The notes below the pieces were generated by a model, which was not told where the DNA came from, did no database searches, and was given only the letters and a program-made list of their open reading frames with translations. A stretch of 64,000 nucleotides of DNA from Liolophura sinensis. Its lineage: Eukaryota; Mollusca; Polyplacophora; Chitonida; Chitonidae. Shown piece after piece: positions 21,571-34,392 of the stretch (position 1 is the stretch's first letter; each line of letters begins with the position of its first letter). A program made the translations under genes and the position numbers. Location of the stretch: NCBI RefSeq assembly GCF_032854445.1, contig NC_088306.1, positions 17,891,764 through 17,955,763 on the forward strand, in the 5' to 3' direction.

Positions 21571-23211
21571 CCATCATCACATTTGATACCTAATGTATTA
21601 AACTTAATATATTAATACACAAATTAAATGAAAGATTTACTCATTTGTCAATTTGACAGGTTTATAATTTTCATTTGAGTCAAAATGCAGCTTAACAGGG
21701 GCTCCCTTTTGAGCCCCATAATTTGAACTATAACACGATAAACTGCAGGTTTACATGGCGCATAACTGATATTTGGATATAATACACAACTTATGTATAC
21801 ACAGTAAGGAGTCACATTAAATCACACATTTTCAGCATAAAATTAATCAAAATGAATATCTTTAAAATATTTCAAACTCCTCTTCCTTAATAATTTGGGG
21901 TTTTTTGACTTTTTCTCCAACTTTGGCACCCACTAAGGTATGAAACTATAGCCTGCCCGTGGCCCTCCTCTTGTCCTTTTTTGTTTTTTTTTAAAAGTTC
22001 TCATTTTTTGGTGGGGTAAGGATGTAAATTAGACGTGAACTCCATGGATTTAACTGACATTACACTCTCTTTAGTGTCAATCAATCTTGCACCCAAAAAT
22101 TATCACATTTAATTCTTGAGGAAATATATTTTCCATGAATTATGAACTGAAGCGATACAAAAAAATAATAATAATATTAATAATAATAATAATAATGCAA
22201 CAAACTGTAACATCTGCTAATACATGTAGATAAATATCTATGCCTACAATTATATACAGATTAGCTTGTATGTACATGTAGTAACCTTGAACAATTTCTG
22301 CACAGGTATAGGTACATGTATATAGCCAATGACCTGATCTTGACTGGGGTGTTATCATTCTGGGTACTTCAAAGCTCTCCCGCAGCTGGTACAGTACACA
22401 GTACAGTGTTTGTAGAGCAGAATTCTATCAGCCTCAAATCTCATTAGCCATGTGAAAAGCACGCTCTGTATTCCTCCCCCAAACAAACGTACATTTGTCG
22501 TAGAAACTGTGGGGGAGTCTTAGTTTTATGCATGGTGTCAGACGGCAGTGAGCGGAAATTGGAAATCCCCCACCCTCAAAGAGACGGGCTTGCTCACTTT
22601 TGTAGCCGTCACTCACCAAGAAAGCTTCTGACCCAATCTTCGCAGGGAATAGAGGTCAGTTCAGAGAGAAAGAGAGAGAGAAAAATTAAAGAAAAAGAAA
22701 ACACACTGGTTGATTTGCATCGAAAAACTCAAGAGGTGCTGCTAGCTGCTCTCATGAGGTGCTAGCTGTTCACATGAGGTGATACATATAGCTGTTCACA
22801 CATCCTGCAGTCAGGACTGGCTTTGGTCATGATGTGCCCCATCTTCTTATCTGATGGACTGGATACATTTTCTCACCTCAACTGAGGCAGAAATTGCTGA
22901 TAAAACAAGGGTAATATAAGCAGCCCTCAAGGAACACATGAATTCAGACAGGCCCAATTCTCTAACCTTGTACAGTACTTCATAATGTCAATGCACATGA
23001 AATCCAAATTCTGGCTCCAATATTTGAGATCTCTTAACACGGCGAGCAACCACTCACTTTTGACTGAAATCCATGACTTTTTTTCTTCTTACACGCATAA
23101 GCTTCCTGTGATAAATTACATTTCAATCTCTCTAACTTCTAGCAATTTAAAAGACAGAGATATTTTTTAACTAAATCTCGTCTCAATGTATTTATTGATT
23201 GATCGTTGTTG
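21571..23211. other. Intron sequence, nothing recognised
   Basis: AT-rich with an AAT microsatellite and a short GA-rich stretch (22660-22700). Frames here show no domain. Confidence 0.55.
22162..22196. repeat. AAT microsatellite
   Basis: An (aat)n tract of about 35 bp with one interruption (aatattaat). Confidence 0.9.
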
Positions 23212-23283
23212 AACTTTATTTGATTTGTATTTTACACAGTACTCAAGAATATTCAATTATACAACAGCAGTCAGCATTATGGA
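23212..23283 (-). mobile_element. SINE family 1 tail fragment
   Basis: ctttatttgatttgtatttt, actcaagaatattcaattat and cagtcagcattatgga match tail and core start. Confidence 0.7.
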
Positions 23284-23294
23284 ATCTGGGCAGA

Positions 23295-23350
23295 GATTGG
23301 TGTTTAATGTCCCACTCAAGAATATTCCACCTGTACAATGGTTTTTCCTG
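23295..23350 (-). mobile_element. SINE tail fragment, second in tandem
   Basis: gattggtgtttaatgtccca and ctcaagaatattccacctgt repeat the tail motif directly after the previous fragment. Confidence 0.55.
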
Positions 23351-24181
23351 GTGTCCAGAGTAATTCACCTGCATTTGGAATTTTCCAAACGTGTGATACA
23401 GATTATTGAGACGACGAAATATTGTTGGAAGGCACGTGATCCCCACGAAAATCATGTAACACTTACATGGACTTACCAACAAGCCTTGCGGTTAGATAAA
23501 ACCAACAGTCCCCCCTCTGGGGCCACTTTCACAAAACTTCGCAAGTTACATTTCCCTTAAATTTTTTTGTAAAAGACGTTGTGTACGTAAAGATAGTCCC
23601 AAAAAGCGATGTAATTTAAGAAAAAAGTGATGAATAATTGATTCATGGAAGTTTGAGAAAGTGGTCCTGAGGCTTTCTTTATTTTCTATGAGAATCCAAA
23701 AGGCTTTAATTCTTGAGATGGTTCTGGTAATCCAAAATTACACTGTTTCACGTCGTTTAAAGATATGAACAAGGAATACCCCAAGTCTGTTCATTTCTAA
23801 ATGTATTAAATTCTTCATTTGGAGCAACAAATTTGCAATCCTAGATTTGAACTACAAATGTAAATCTATGGGAATCCATTCCGAATTTGGCTAAAAAACA
23901 CAAAAATCAAGGTTTGCATGTATTTGATGACTGAAAGACAAGTAGCCTGACCATGCAATCAGGATTCAACAATACTAATAACATTCACAGGTATGTGGGA
24001 GAATTAACTACAGGTATCATAGGGCCCTGAACATCACTTTTCTATGTTATACTTTTAAATGACGCCATATGTCTTTATTACCTACACTGTACATTTACAT
24101 TTCTTGCAGTTAAATCATTTTGGACATGACGCTCGTCATTATCAACATGGAATATACATCAAGTTAAGATAAGGGTTAAAC

Positions 24182-24303
24182 CCTGGTCGTGGGTTTCCCC
24201 TGGGCCCTGACAGGTTTCCTCCCACCATAATGCTGGGCGCCATCATATAGGTGAAATATTCATGACAATGGTGTAAAAGACCAATGAAATAAATAAAATT
24301 AAA
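24182..24303 (+). mobile_element. SINE family 1, 5'-truncated
   Basis: ggtcgtgggtttcccctggg, ggtttcctcccaccataatg, ctgggcgccatcatataggt and accaatgaaataaataaaat are core and tail in plus orientation. The tRNA head is absent. Confidence 0.82.
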
Positions 24304-27300
24304 AATGGGTGGGATGGTGTGGGGAGGATAGGCTTGACAAAGTAGTTCAACGATGTTACAACTGGCCTTCCATTTTAAAACCCACTGTGGCCACAGTTCC
24401 TTTAATAGCCGAGTTTAAAAGCATCAGGCCTATCCTCCTGCACGTTTTTCCAGTACTGAAGTGTCTACATATTTGCACAGCCATGAGGATCCTGATGAAC
24501 GCGATCTCAAGAGGTAGCTCTGATGACCAGTGACAGATCCGATCATCCGCTGGACATGCATCAGTTGTAAGATAAGAACTGATAGAGCACGGATTTCTCT
24601 CTGTCTGACAGGTGGAATTGGTCGGTCATGAATATATAGGTCTGGGGTCCGATACGAGGCTCCAAGATCAATCCTTCAATGCACTGATAAATATTTTTGA
24701 CCGTCAAGACGCACCACGCAACCAGAAGGACCTGGGTTCAATTAGTGACCATTTTCCACTGCAGTGTTGATAAGTGTACATTTATATGAACAGAATCGTG
24801 CACATATTAATAGACTACAGTATAGATGGCCTATACAATCCAGACCACAGTCATTATTGTACAGTTAGACACGAGAGGCTGGCTTTGGTGTAACATTTAT
24901 TATTTTGTTCTCTTCTATATTAAAGAGATTCCAAAGAACCTGTGCACGGGTTAAACAGTTCCTGCTGGCTGACAATGAGAGATGAACTTTGTACCCATAA
25001 TACTTGACAACACGCCCTGAAAATTAAGCCACCGCAGCCAGGGCTATAACTTTCCTGGACTTCCTGTTCAGCCTGAGGGAGAATCACACCTATTGCCAAG
25101 CTTTAACCATACAAAAAATTAGCTGTGGGAAGTATTTGTCTTTTTTTTTTTTTTTTTTTGAATGTTGAAGGGGAAAAAACGTAACTCGTGAAAATTAAAC
25201 ACAGAATTAAATTTGGTGGTGGTTGTGGTGGTGAAATGGGGGAGGTCGATGGGGGGGGGGGGGATAAGATGAACACTGAAGGTTCTCCAATGCAGCACAG
25301 TTTTTAACCCCGTGAGGTGGCACTAGTGCAAGCCACTGATACATCAAAAACTATTTTTAATACAATGTCTACAATGTTATAATGTGTCAGTTTCTATTAC
25401 AACATAGTAATGTCTTTAATGTGAGAAATGTTTATTTTAATTTTACGGAAATGACATTAGGGTCCTGCTGTCAGGCATTTGCTGAGTTCCCACAGACCTC
25501 TGAAAGATGGTTATGTACAGTATTTTACACCATACCCTTTATCAACTGCAACACGAAATGCAGCGTCAAAATAAAGAGATCAATTTGACAAACTGATTCT
25601 TGTCGCCGTAAGGCATATGTTTCGTAGGTGAAGATTTAAGCACATGAACAGAGAGTCCATTCCAAAGGTGGACGGCAAATGGTCTTTAATGAGCTTCATG
25701 AAAGACCACAAAATGGTCAATATATTAGTAAGTGATACAGAGAGTTCACTGTCACAAAGCATTTAAAAGTGCTGAATTCAGCTGAAGAAATCTCAAAAAT
25801 CTCCTTGCTGAGACCAGAACTAAACCAGGTCCTCAACGAATGACAGTGATTGAAAGACATATATTTTAATCACATCTTCATGACCTGGCCCATTAAAGTG
25901 CTTCCGAACATTACAACAGGGTTGACAGTTAAAGTGATGCTTCTGTGTTAAGAAAGTGTCACAGAAGATCAGAAACCCTAATTGCTTTGGCGGTGGGATT
26001 CTGTAATATAGCAAGACAAACTGAATCAAGATCGAAGAAACCCTCAAGGGTATCTGGGCCCGACAGGCAGACCGATGGACAGACACAACAAAAACAACAC
26101 CCTTGTGAGCATCTGGCAGGGAAATATGCCCTCCAGACAACACAAAAAAATTCAGATTTAATACCATCAAGACCAAGCTCATTTTGTAGGAACTTATCTA
26201 CATAGCTCTGGGTGAAAATAACGCTGTGTACCACCCATGGGCTTTCCATAAAATCTGACAGCTGACAAGAAAGTAAATGTAACCTCCAAACTGAATTCTT
26301 CTTTCTTTTGCATTTGGGAATAAGATCTGATGCTATGTTTATTGAAACACCTGGAGATAAGTTCAAGATGAGGATTAAATTACTCCACTGCGTGATCTGG
26401 GAGGAAATATAGTTTGGTAGGATTGAATACTTTCAGCCATCCAGTAAGATTAAATAAAACATAAAACCTGGCCAACCCGATACATATTTAACAATATCTT
26501 ATGTTGTGACACTCACTAAAGTATCTTCAACAGAAAAGGAGGTGAAGGTTACAGGCACAGTACATACATGTAGGTATCTGTGCTAACAGTTGGTGAGTAC
26601 AAACCATAACAAAGACTGAAACCTGTAAAACTTGGTTTATTGTATGTGTCCGGCAAAGAGTTCAAGGGTGAAACCAGTTTCATTTTTTTTCTGACTATTG
26701 TTACTTTCTTTGACGCGGGGTGAAAGTCTAAATGCAGACCAACATTCCTGTTTAGTGTCAGTTTCCTTGGGAAGATTCACAATTCAATCTACGTTTAATG
26801 CAGCAATGAGGTCATACTTTTATACAGTTATGTCTTAAAGTCTTTATTATTATTTATCATGAAATGCAAAACCTACAAAGCAAAGCAAAAATAATGGCAT
26901 GTAGGTATAGATTAATATAAATCTTTAACATCACTGCAAATGGATAAACCGTGTAACGAAAGGCCTTCCAATTATTGCTATGAAATAGAACATATCAATT
27001 ACATAGATCAATTTATCCACATGAAACTGAATGCAAAGTTTTAAAGGTCAATGCAAGTATATTTGAAAATGGGCTAGCCTAGTCAGACAGGATTCTTTAC
27101 TAGTTATAAGTGCAGCCCGGGCTAGCTGCAATCTATCCCACTTAGAAGATTTCAATGAACATTACATCTCAAACCCATCCACTGATTCCCTATAAAGTCA
27201 TCTGAAGTGCAGACATGTCAAAGCCTGCATTGGTAAACCACCTTTTAACAGTAATCAATCCAGTCCTTTAATCTTTTGAATCAAACATGTCAATCGGGCT

Positions 27301-27902
27301 TTGGACTCTTCTTCAGCAAATAATACGTTTGCGTATCCTCACATTTCTTCAACTTTTGTTCTTTCCAATGACCCCATTAAACTCATGGATGGACTGCGCA
27401 CACCCCCAATGTCACATAATCCCATCTAACTCACAATTGTTACACTCTGTTCTCACCGTTACATATCATGCCATTCTCAGTGAAAATGTGACACAATGAT
27501 ACTTAAACAATGAAACATATGTAAACATTGAGTGACACATCTGCTGGGACTATTTTAAATGGAATTGTTTATGCTTGGTCAAACGTGAGGCCCTCTGTTC
27601 ACAAAGGTCTACTCTGATCATTCTAGCTGCATACACCGCAGGTCGCCCCTTGATCCCTTTCCTGTTCGATTTTGGGCTTGTCTTTCAAGTTCAGTTCAAA
27701 TACATACAGCATGTTTTGACCGATAAAGTAGTCCAGAACAAAGGAGCTATTGTGACCAATCAGAGTGTTCATTGTAATAAGTGATGTTACATGATCAAAC
27801 AACATAGAAGCATAGCCAGTATGACCATGTGACGAGAGATTTTATTGGAAAACTTAGTAAAGGTTAACCTGTAACTGGGAGGAACTATTAATAATATCCA
27901 GA
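24304..27902. other. Intron sequence, nothing recognised
   Basis: Contains T19 (about 25141-25159) and a G-rich stretch (25200-25263). The overlapping frames at 25820-26366 (120 and 135 codons) show no recognisable domain. A tRNA-like B box (gggttcaattagtga) near 24733 may be a SINE relic. Confidence 0.5.
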
Positions 27903-28108
27903 TTCTAATTTCTCACTTTTTATGCATGCAAGAGTAACTTTTAGTGCAAATTAATGCACCTTTTTCGTCTGATTTTGGAGACTGAATTACATTTGGCCAA
28001 TTTCAGGGCTTCATAAAAAAAAAGTTATTTTTCAAGTCACAGAATGATGAATTCAGAATATACTTGAATAAACATCATGCAAACATGCAAAAAGGATGAA
28101 GAAACACA
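27903..28108 (-). mobile_element. MITE-like element, copy 2, next to PSMD1 exon A
   Basis: In reverse orientation to the copy at 13167: tctaatttctcacttttta, atttggccaatttcagggct, gaatatacttgaataaacat and gcaaaaaggatgaagaa. Its end lies about 37 bp from the exon A donor, so it is tolerated very close to a splice site. Confidence 0.65.
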
Positions 28109-28145
28109 GAAGAAACCTTGTTGAGGTTGTTAGTGACAGACTTAC

Positions 28146-28260
28146 CTTGAGGCCAGTTCCCGCACAGGCAATGCCCAGAGCCATGGCTGCTCCATAACGG
28201 ACATGGGGATTGTAGCTCTCTGAGAGAAGGGAGACCACACTGGGGCACTGCTCTGGGGTC
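28146..28260 (-). CDS. PSMD1: PSMD1 exon A (PC-repeat region)
   Basis: 115 nt: one base completing a split codon (Arg in homologues), then 38 codons starting [18 protein letters not shown] and ending CAGTGLK. The acceptor is ttacag/GACC and the donor AAG/gtaag. This is a PC-repeat helical hairpin with the typical Gly/Ala spacing ([14 protein letters not shown]), near-identical to animal PSMD1. It is the most 5' PSMD1 exon I can find; the preceding exon, which should end in the conserved ...GFILF stretch, was not located in the window. A MITE-like repeat ends about 37 bp downstream of its donor. Confidence 0.95.
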
Positions 28261-28261
28261 C

Positions 28262-29206
28262 TGTAACCAAACACACAGACAGGCACACGTGAAACTAAGC
28301 CTTAACTGACAGGCACATAAGTTAGGAATATTGTTAAATGTGACACAGAGAGTCTCATTTATTGATTTATTTAATTAAACGATGCTTTACATATTTACTG
28401 TATGACTCATAAGAAACCACCAGGCACCACATAAATTATGAAAGAAATTAAATGTGTATCTACAAACGGTAATTCTTCATAGCTTGCTTTTCTTTTTGGG
28501 GTTTTGTTTTCCTTTTACAAACGTCCCATCACAGCTACCCCTGGGCCGGCTTCCCTCCATTTCTATAGGGCCAGCAAACCCGTATAATTTTTAGTTCTGG
28601 AACACATTGCTAAAGATATAATACCAAATATTAAACTCCAAAAACCAGGACTTGAATATGGGTACTTGAGTCTGTATCCCTTTAAGTAGAGTTAGTATAG
28701 TTAGTATTAAGATTGCCTATCTTAATGTCTTTAAAGGCGAAACCCAATTTGGAACTGAGCCCAGCTAGATCCATTACTTTTGAGACAGATTCTCTCACAG
28801 CTATTGCTAAACTGCAAAAATGTGATTGAGAAAAGAAAGAAAAAAATCTTCATATCAACAAGAAATAACGACCAAAAGTTCATGTTGAAATGATGATTAG
28901 GGAACTTAAGACTCTTCAGAAAAAGTCTTTTCTTGAAGTTTCTTTCCTCCTCTTTTGTCTGAAGCTAGTTGGTGGAATAACAGCTGAACTTTGACCAGTT
29001 CTACCCGTCGGCTCTACAATCCACCAGTACTGAGTGAGCCAAACCACAATACAGTACATGACAACCTCTTTTCATTGGTTACTTGACCATCCACTTGACT
29101 TAAGGTCACAGTTGCACCAGTCAGTCAGAGCTGGATTTGAGTCCATGACCTTAGTGGTCAGTGTATAATTGGCTGTGGTAAAATGTGTATCATATTTGAT
29201 TTGATT
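28262..29206. other. Start of the large intron upstream of exon A, nothing recognised
   Basis: Unique AT-rich sequence. A stretch at 29128-29175 resembles a decayed tRNA-like head (gagctggatttgagtccatg). Confidence 0.5.
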
Positions 29207-29427
29207 TGACTTATTTCATTGGTGTTTTACACTTTATTCAATAATATTTCACTCATACAATGATGGCCAGAATTATATGGTGGGAGAAAACAGGACAGAA
29301 CCAGGAAGAAACACATGACCATTCCCGTTGTGGCTTTCCCACATACAACAGAAAACGACCACATTGGTGAGAGGGTTATTGTGCCCCACCAGTATGCTTT
29401 GAACCACCTCAGCCACGAAGGCCCCTA
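29207..29427 (-). mobile_element. SINE family 1 copy, diverged
   Basis: ttatttcattggtgttttac, caataatatttcactcatac, ggccagaattatatggtggg and cctcagccacgaaggcccc mark tail, core and the A-box end. The B-box part is deleted. Confidence 0.8.
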
Positions 29428-30769
29428 AAATGTTATCAGACTCAAGTTAAAAGTGTTTGTCCTTCCCATTAAGGTTATGTGCACACCTTCCTAATAAATG
29501 TCATCCATTACTGTGACATATACCAGCAAGTGCCAACAAAGTTTAAACACAGTCTTCTCTCCGTTAATTCAAACTGAGAATTCAACCAGAGTATACTGTC
29601 TGAAACAAAAGTTAGATTTAGAACCAGTGTATGGTTTTGTCGCTACAGTTTTAGCTCTGGCACCAATAGGGTAAGCCCTAAGGATATGGTATATATATAT
29701 ACTCCATATACGGTAACCAGCGATATTCAAATATGATGACATAATACAAAAGCCCCACAGGAGGGGTATATTCTAACCACCTACACTTTGATCTAAAGGT
29801 AAAAGCTCCACGAAGAATACAAATTGCAAACATGCACGTTCTCTAATGGCTGATTGCAAAGTGTTCCTAAAAATAGGCACCTTTCATGTTTTTCAGCTGA
29901 TCTATGGCACAGTACTGAATAAACAAAACTCAAAGAGCAGCTTAACACTGCAAACCATCAACAAAACTATATACATACAATATAGCATAAACCAAATATT
30001 TACCTAAAACAATGCCCGTATATAAGAGCGCATATATTTATAGTTTGAATGTTTTTGCATCTAAGAATACAATTCTTCAGGCATGGTGTTAAAACGATGA
30101 TTATACTCACAAATTATTCTACGACGGTTTTCAGTTATGTGACACAGCACCGGAATGAAATCTGCAGCCAGCCAAAGAGGCGATAGCTCAGGGTTTTACA
30201 CACCATTGGTCACGGCCATTCGACTGTGGCAAGAACTGGTCGACCCCTATGCAAATGAGCCAGCGACGATCTCGGCTCACCTTCAGGATCAGCTCAGCTA
30301 TACTTCTGTAGGCTACATCCACTATATTCATTTCTAACTAGCTGTACACATTTACAGCTTCTTTATTTAATTTATAGCTCCATACTCAGGCAAAACTCCA
30401 CCTACAGCCCATTAAACCAACAAGACCTGGATACAAACCTAAGATTTCAATGGTCAGGGGCTGATTTGATGTGGTAAGGACTAAGACTTGGCTGAAAAAG
30501 CCTGCAATAATCAAACTACTCCTATAGACGGCATATTTTTTCAGTAGTTCTGTAAATGTCAGGATGTACAGCCATAAATGCACACAACCAACATGCATCT
30601 ATGATCTGTACATTCAAGCATACACTACATTTTAGCTCAACTAGGACGTGGTCTAAGCCAAACCATATTACAATATGGGACATATTGATGGAGCACGACT
30701 ATAAATATATATTTAGCAGTGATGTAGATTATTTTAACGTTACACCATTCACTGGAACTTAAATGGCAA
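29428..30769. other. Large intron, nothing recognised
   Basis: AT-rich unique sequence; short frames without motifs. Confidence 0.55.
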
Positions 30770-31005
30770 TTACTCCTATGGCCAGAATTGTTCATGGGCC
30801 TTTAATGGTGAGAATTGCCCATGGAACTTTATTCTCATGGCCAGAATTGCCCATGCCACCACTCCCATTGCCAGAATGGCCCATCAGGCACTCCTGTGAC
30901 CAGGACTGTTCATGAGGCTAACTCATTGGCCAGAACTGCCCATGTGACTTTCTCCCATGTCTAGGTTAGCCCCTCTGACTTTACTCCCATGGCCAGGACT
31001 CTCCA
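30770..31005. repeat. Degenerate minisatellite of about 32 bp
   Basis: Around seven loose repeats of the form ggccagaattgcccatg plus a variable ctttactccca part. Divergence is high, so the array is old. Confidence 0.7.
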
Positions 31006-31089
31006 AAATCCACTACAATGTACCCAACAACCTAAAAAAACATTTGTTCTACTAGTGAACAGCACACTTCTGGGACTTACAAGCATCAG

Positions 31090-31340
31090 CCACAGCAGTG
31101 AGCTAGGTGTAGGCGAGGGAAATAAATTAAGCCCGATTTAACGAGCTAATCTTATTAGCATACAAATAGAGAGGCTACTAGAAAGTTGGGAGCTAATAGC
31201 TGGTTGTTTCTGATTAGAGAGGGATTTACTCCTGGCCGTTCATCTAACGCCGCAAAATGAACCCGATGACCCCATGCATCCAGACAAAACCCGCCCTTCG
31301 TGTCAGGGATCCCTATCAATCTAAATCTACCTCGATTGCT
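31090..31340. promoter_or_regulatory. Candidate non-coding regulatory island
   Basis: Repeat-free stretch with many TAAT/ATTA cores and a perfect TAAT-NNN-ATTA palindrome at 31145-31159. It differs in texture from the simple-repeat-rich DNA around it. Regulatory role is inferred. Confidence 0.3.
31145..31159. promoter_or_regulatory. Palindromic paired-homeodomain (P3-type) site
   Basis: gctaatcttattagc is a perfect inverted repeat around TAAT-NNN-ATTA, the spacing bound by dimers of paired-class homeodomains. It lies in a non-repetitive island (31090-31340). Function is inferred from the motif only. Confidence 0.35.
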
Positions 31341-32269
31341 AGCTAAGAACCCAGTTATTTTTTGACAAGGACGTTTTTTGCCTTTCCCCCTTGCATATAC
31401 AATGTATGTTTCTGCTCCAGAGTGAGTGTTAAAAATCAGCCTTTAAGAGGAGAGCTAAGTACAATATTGGATGATTAGGACAGACCGACCAATGCCAAAT
31501 ATTAAACCACAACTAGTACCTATTTGACTGACAATCTGACATGGGTGATATTCACTAGAATTTGTTACTTTTCATCAGGAGTTTAGACTTAGGTCATATC
31601 ACAACGGTACATCTCACTGCTATAGGTTTAAATTATAGGTATGACAGTGCTGCAGATGGATGGAGAGTAGGACTGTCTAATAAAACAGGATTTTTTTTTT
31701 TTTGGCACCAAGAAACTGAAAAATTGGACAAACGTTAAATAATAAGTGATCAGAGAAAAATACATCATATCACCGTATCACTGAAATGTTTAGAATAAGA
31801 ATCTTAAACAGGTCAGATTGGTGTTGAATTGTACTTGTCAAGCTTTAATCAATCCTCCTTGTAGAGTGTATAATTTTTCTCAGCAAGGAAACCAGGAGAT
31901 TACAAATAACACAAGCACACTGGTGTAAAAATAAAATGAAAAATGAAAAAAAAAAACCAAACCAGATGCACTTTTTTCCACACTTGACACCTGAAATTCT
32001 TACTTATACCCTCGGAGTAATTTGCAATTACTCCTGCGACACCTGGGTTAAAATTACAGCCTTTTCTTTAACAGGATTATCTTTAGGTTTGGCTCTTAAT
32101 TAGGACTTTGAGGTGAGAGCTGGAAGCAGAACAGCCTTGTACATCATGTCCACGAGGGAGCGAGAGAGATCTCTACACTCAATTAAACTTTCAAACACCT
32201 TAGGAATTCAAGTATCCACAATCTGATATCAGAGAACATTCACCTTTAGATAAATGGCATTGCAGTTTG
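31341..32269. other. Large intron, nothing recognised
   Basis: Unique AT-rich sequence with short homopolymers. Confidence 0.55.
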
Positions 32270-32336
32270 GTCGTGGGTTTTCGTATGAGTGAAATATTCT
32301 TGAGTACGGCATTAAACGCCAATCAAATAAAAAAAT
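32270..32336 (+). mobile_element. SINE family 1 tail fragment
   Basis: ggtcgtgggttttcgtatga, gtgaaatattcttgagtacg and gcattaaacgccaatcaaat, with an internal deletion. Confidence 0.75.
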
Positions 32337-32542
32337 AGGCCTGACTTAGAATCTCTCTCTTTTTCCCCCCCTTGGTTTGTTCCTAATCAAATGTTGCCTG
32401 AGAACAAAAGCAGAAAATAGAATTTACATATTTTTTATTTCATTTTATTTTTGGTACTTTGTTCTCAGGTGTTGTGGAGATAAATGCTTTAAAACTGCTG
32501 CACATGTACAGAGTATGTTCCTGCCCTGCAGGTTCATCAAAA

Positions 32543-33102
32543 GACAGTAAAGTGCTGTGTTGTAGACAGTCTACATTCAAGTGACAGTAAAGTGCTGTGT
32601 TGGAGACAGTCTACATTCAAGTGGCAGTAAAGTGCTGTGTTGTAGACATTCTACATTCAAGTGGCAGTAAAGTGCTGTGTTGGAGACAGTCTACATTCAA
32701 GTGGCAGTAAAGTGCTGTGTTGTAGACATTCTACATTCAAGTGGCAGTAAAGTGCTGTGTTGGAGACCGTCTACATTCAAGTGGCAGTAAAGTGCTGTGT
32801 TGTAGACAGTCTACATTCAAGTGACAGTAAAGTGCTGTGTTGTAGACATTCTACATTCAAGTGACAGTAAAGTGCTGTGTTGTAGACAGTCTACATTCAA
32901 GTGGCAGTAAAGTGCTGTAGTGTAGACAGTCTACATTCAAGTGACAGTAAAGTGTTATGTTGTAGACATTCCACATTCAAGTGACAGGAAAGTGCTGTGT
33001 TGTAGACATTCTACATTCAAATGGCAGTAAAGTGCTGTGTTGTAGACATTCTACATTCAAGTGACAGGAACGTTCTGTGTTGTAGACATTCCACATTCAA
33101 GT
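32543..33102. repeat. 40-bp tandem array, 14 units, with a palindromic core
   Basis: Exactly 14 units of 40 bp, each gacagtaaagtgctgtgttg then tagacagtctacattcaagt. The part tgtagac-a-gtctaca is a 7-bp inverted repeat around one base. About half the units carry att instead of agt, which breaks one pair. Units are contiguous without unique spacers, so it is not CRISPR-like. Confidence 0.95.
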
Positions 33103-34380
33103 GAAAACACCATTATACAACTCATCCCAAATTAATTTGCAAGCTATAATCTGTCAACTAAATCCTTCATGTGTGCGTGTGCCTGCTAACAGGCTAAGCT
33201 GACAGCTAGGCTGACACTCAAACTGTGATTCTCTCAAGAGGAAAGGCTCGGCATTTCCACAGAGGGAAAATTGCTGGAAGAGCCTAATGTTTGTATCATG
33301 TAAGCTGTAGACCACGGATTTGGTGCTCTCTCAATTACCCAGCTCCCCACTCGCCACTTGATGAGGGACACATGTACGCATTTAAAAGCAAAACTGCAGT
33401 GCTACACGTACCTGACAGTTAACACTCAGCATTCCAAATGATGGCAATTAAGTCGTTTACAGATCTGTCAAGTAGGCAACCTTAACAAGGGAAGTTTTGA
33501 CCCTACCTAACGTACATGTAAGAGAGAAGTAGAGGGAGGGAGGACGGGAGTTAACAGGTGATTCCTGGTGTAGGTAGGACAAGAATGATATTGAAACAAT
33601 GGCATATGATGATATGAGATATTAAAGCTTATTATTATAAAAATATCACCTTCTGCCAAGCCCATCATCACCTAGTATCCTTTTGTCATTGTAGTTTCAA
33701 TTCTTTATGTTATTTTAGCCCCAATTCCATGGTTAGGATGATGGTTAGGATGGATCGTTTTCCTAAAATATACCCATTGCCTGATGATGCATCACCCACT
33801 TAAGCCATCTGCAGGTCACCCAGCCTACAAATGACACTATATTAACACTTTTGACGTCATTCCAGCCAAAATGACAAAGAGATTCTTTAATTATTAATCA
33901 TCTGCTTCTATTATTTGGTGTCACATCTGGCGTCACATTTGGCATCACATTTGCCTCTATCATTTGGCATCACATGATAGGCTCACATCCTATCAAGCGA
34001 ATTGAATGGGCATGACCACTTTGCTTTCCAGGGCTTTCGGTTATATCAATAACATGATGTTAAACATTACCTTTTTTTTTTTGCAAAAGTTCTGATTTGT
34101 TAATTACGGCTTCGCTGATATATTTTTCAAAGTTCTTCTGAAATATATAGAGGATATACACTGAGTAACCCATTTTATCAGATTTATTAAATTCGTGATG
34201 AAATTTTCATTTGTTCTGCGCCGAAGGCTTTTTTTTTCGCGGCAACAAAAAATAGAAGCAGTCTGGTACGCAGTTGTACTTTTTCATTGGATAAGCTTGT
34301 AAATGAAAGTTCAGGTGACCAATAAAAACTTTGGGTTATTTATATAACAATTGGTATGTTGATAATTTACATCACTGTTG
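33103..34380. other. Large intron, nothing recognised
   Basis: Unique sequence after the 40-bp array. A short ggcatcaca-type repeat lies near 33915-33975. No gene. Confidence 0.55.
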
Positions 34381-34392
34381 TCATATGACTGA

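Larger units (their letters stand above)
1902..28260 (-). other. PSMD1: PSMD1 (Rpn2) gene, 3' nine coding exons
   Basis: PSMD1/Rpn2 is the large non-ATPase scaffold of the 19S proteasome base; it carries PC (proteasome/cyclosome) repeats and, in known family members, docks the ubiquitin receptor Rpn13 through its C-terminus. Nine exons read on the minus strand: 28146-28260, 10624-10740, 6709-6811, 5901-6070, 5134-5310, 4653-4880, 4063-4113, 3158-3233 and 1902-1972. They sum to 1108 nt, encoding 368 residues plus one split codon before the TGA. All introns are GT-AG and phases match at every junction. Conserved strings include [68 protein letters not shown] and EPEPPEPFEW. The N-terminal two thirds of the protein is not in the window. 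Intron sizes from 3' to 5' are 1185, 829, 539, 253, 590, 638, 3812 and 17405 bp. No frameshift or premature stop is seen, so the gene looks functional. Confidence 0.96.

Noticed and set aside
24590-24760. tRNA-like B box (gggttcaattagtga) as a tRNA gene or SINE
   Set aside because: No paired A box at the right distance and no cloverleaf; too weak to call.
25820-26366. Overlapping 120- and 135-codon ORFs
   Set aside because: Both frames on the same strand are open and neither shows a known motif; likely chance.
32543-33102. Possible CRISPR-like direct repeats
   Set aside because: Units are contiguous 40-mers with no unique spacers, in a clearly eukaryotic intron.
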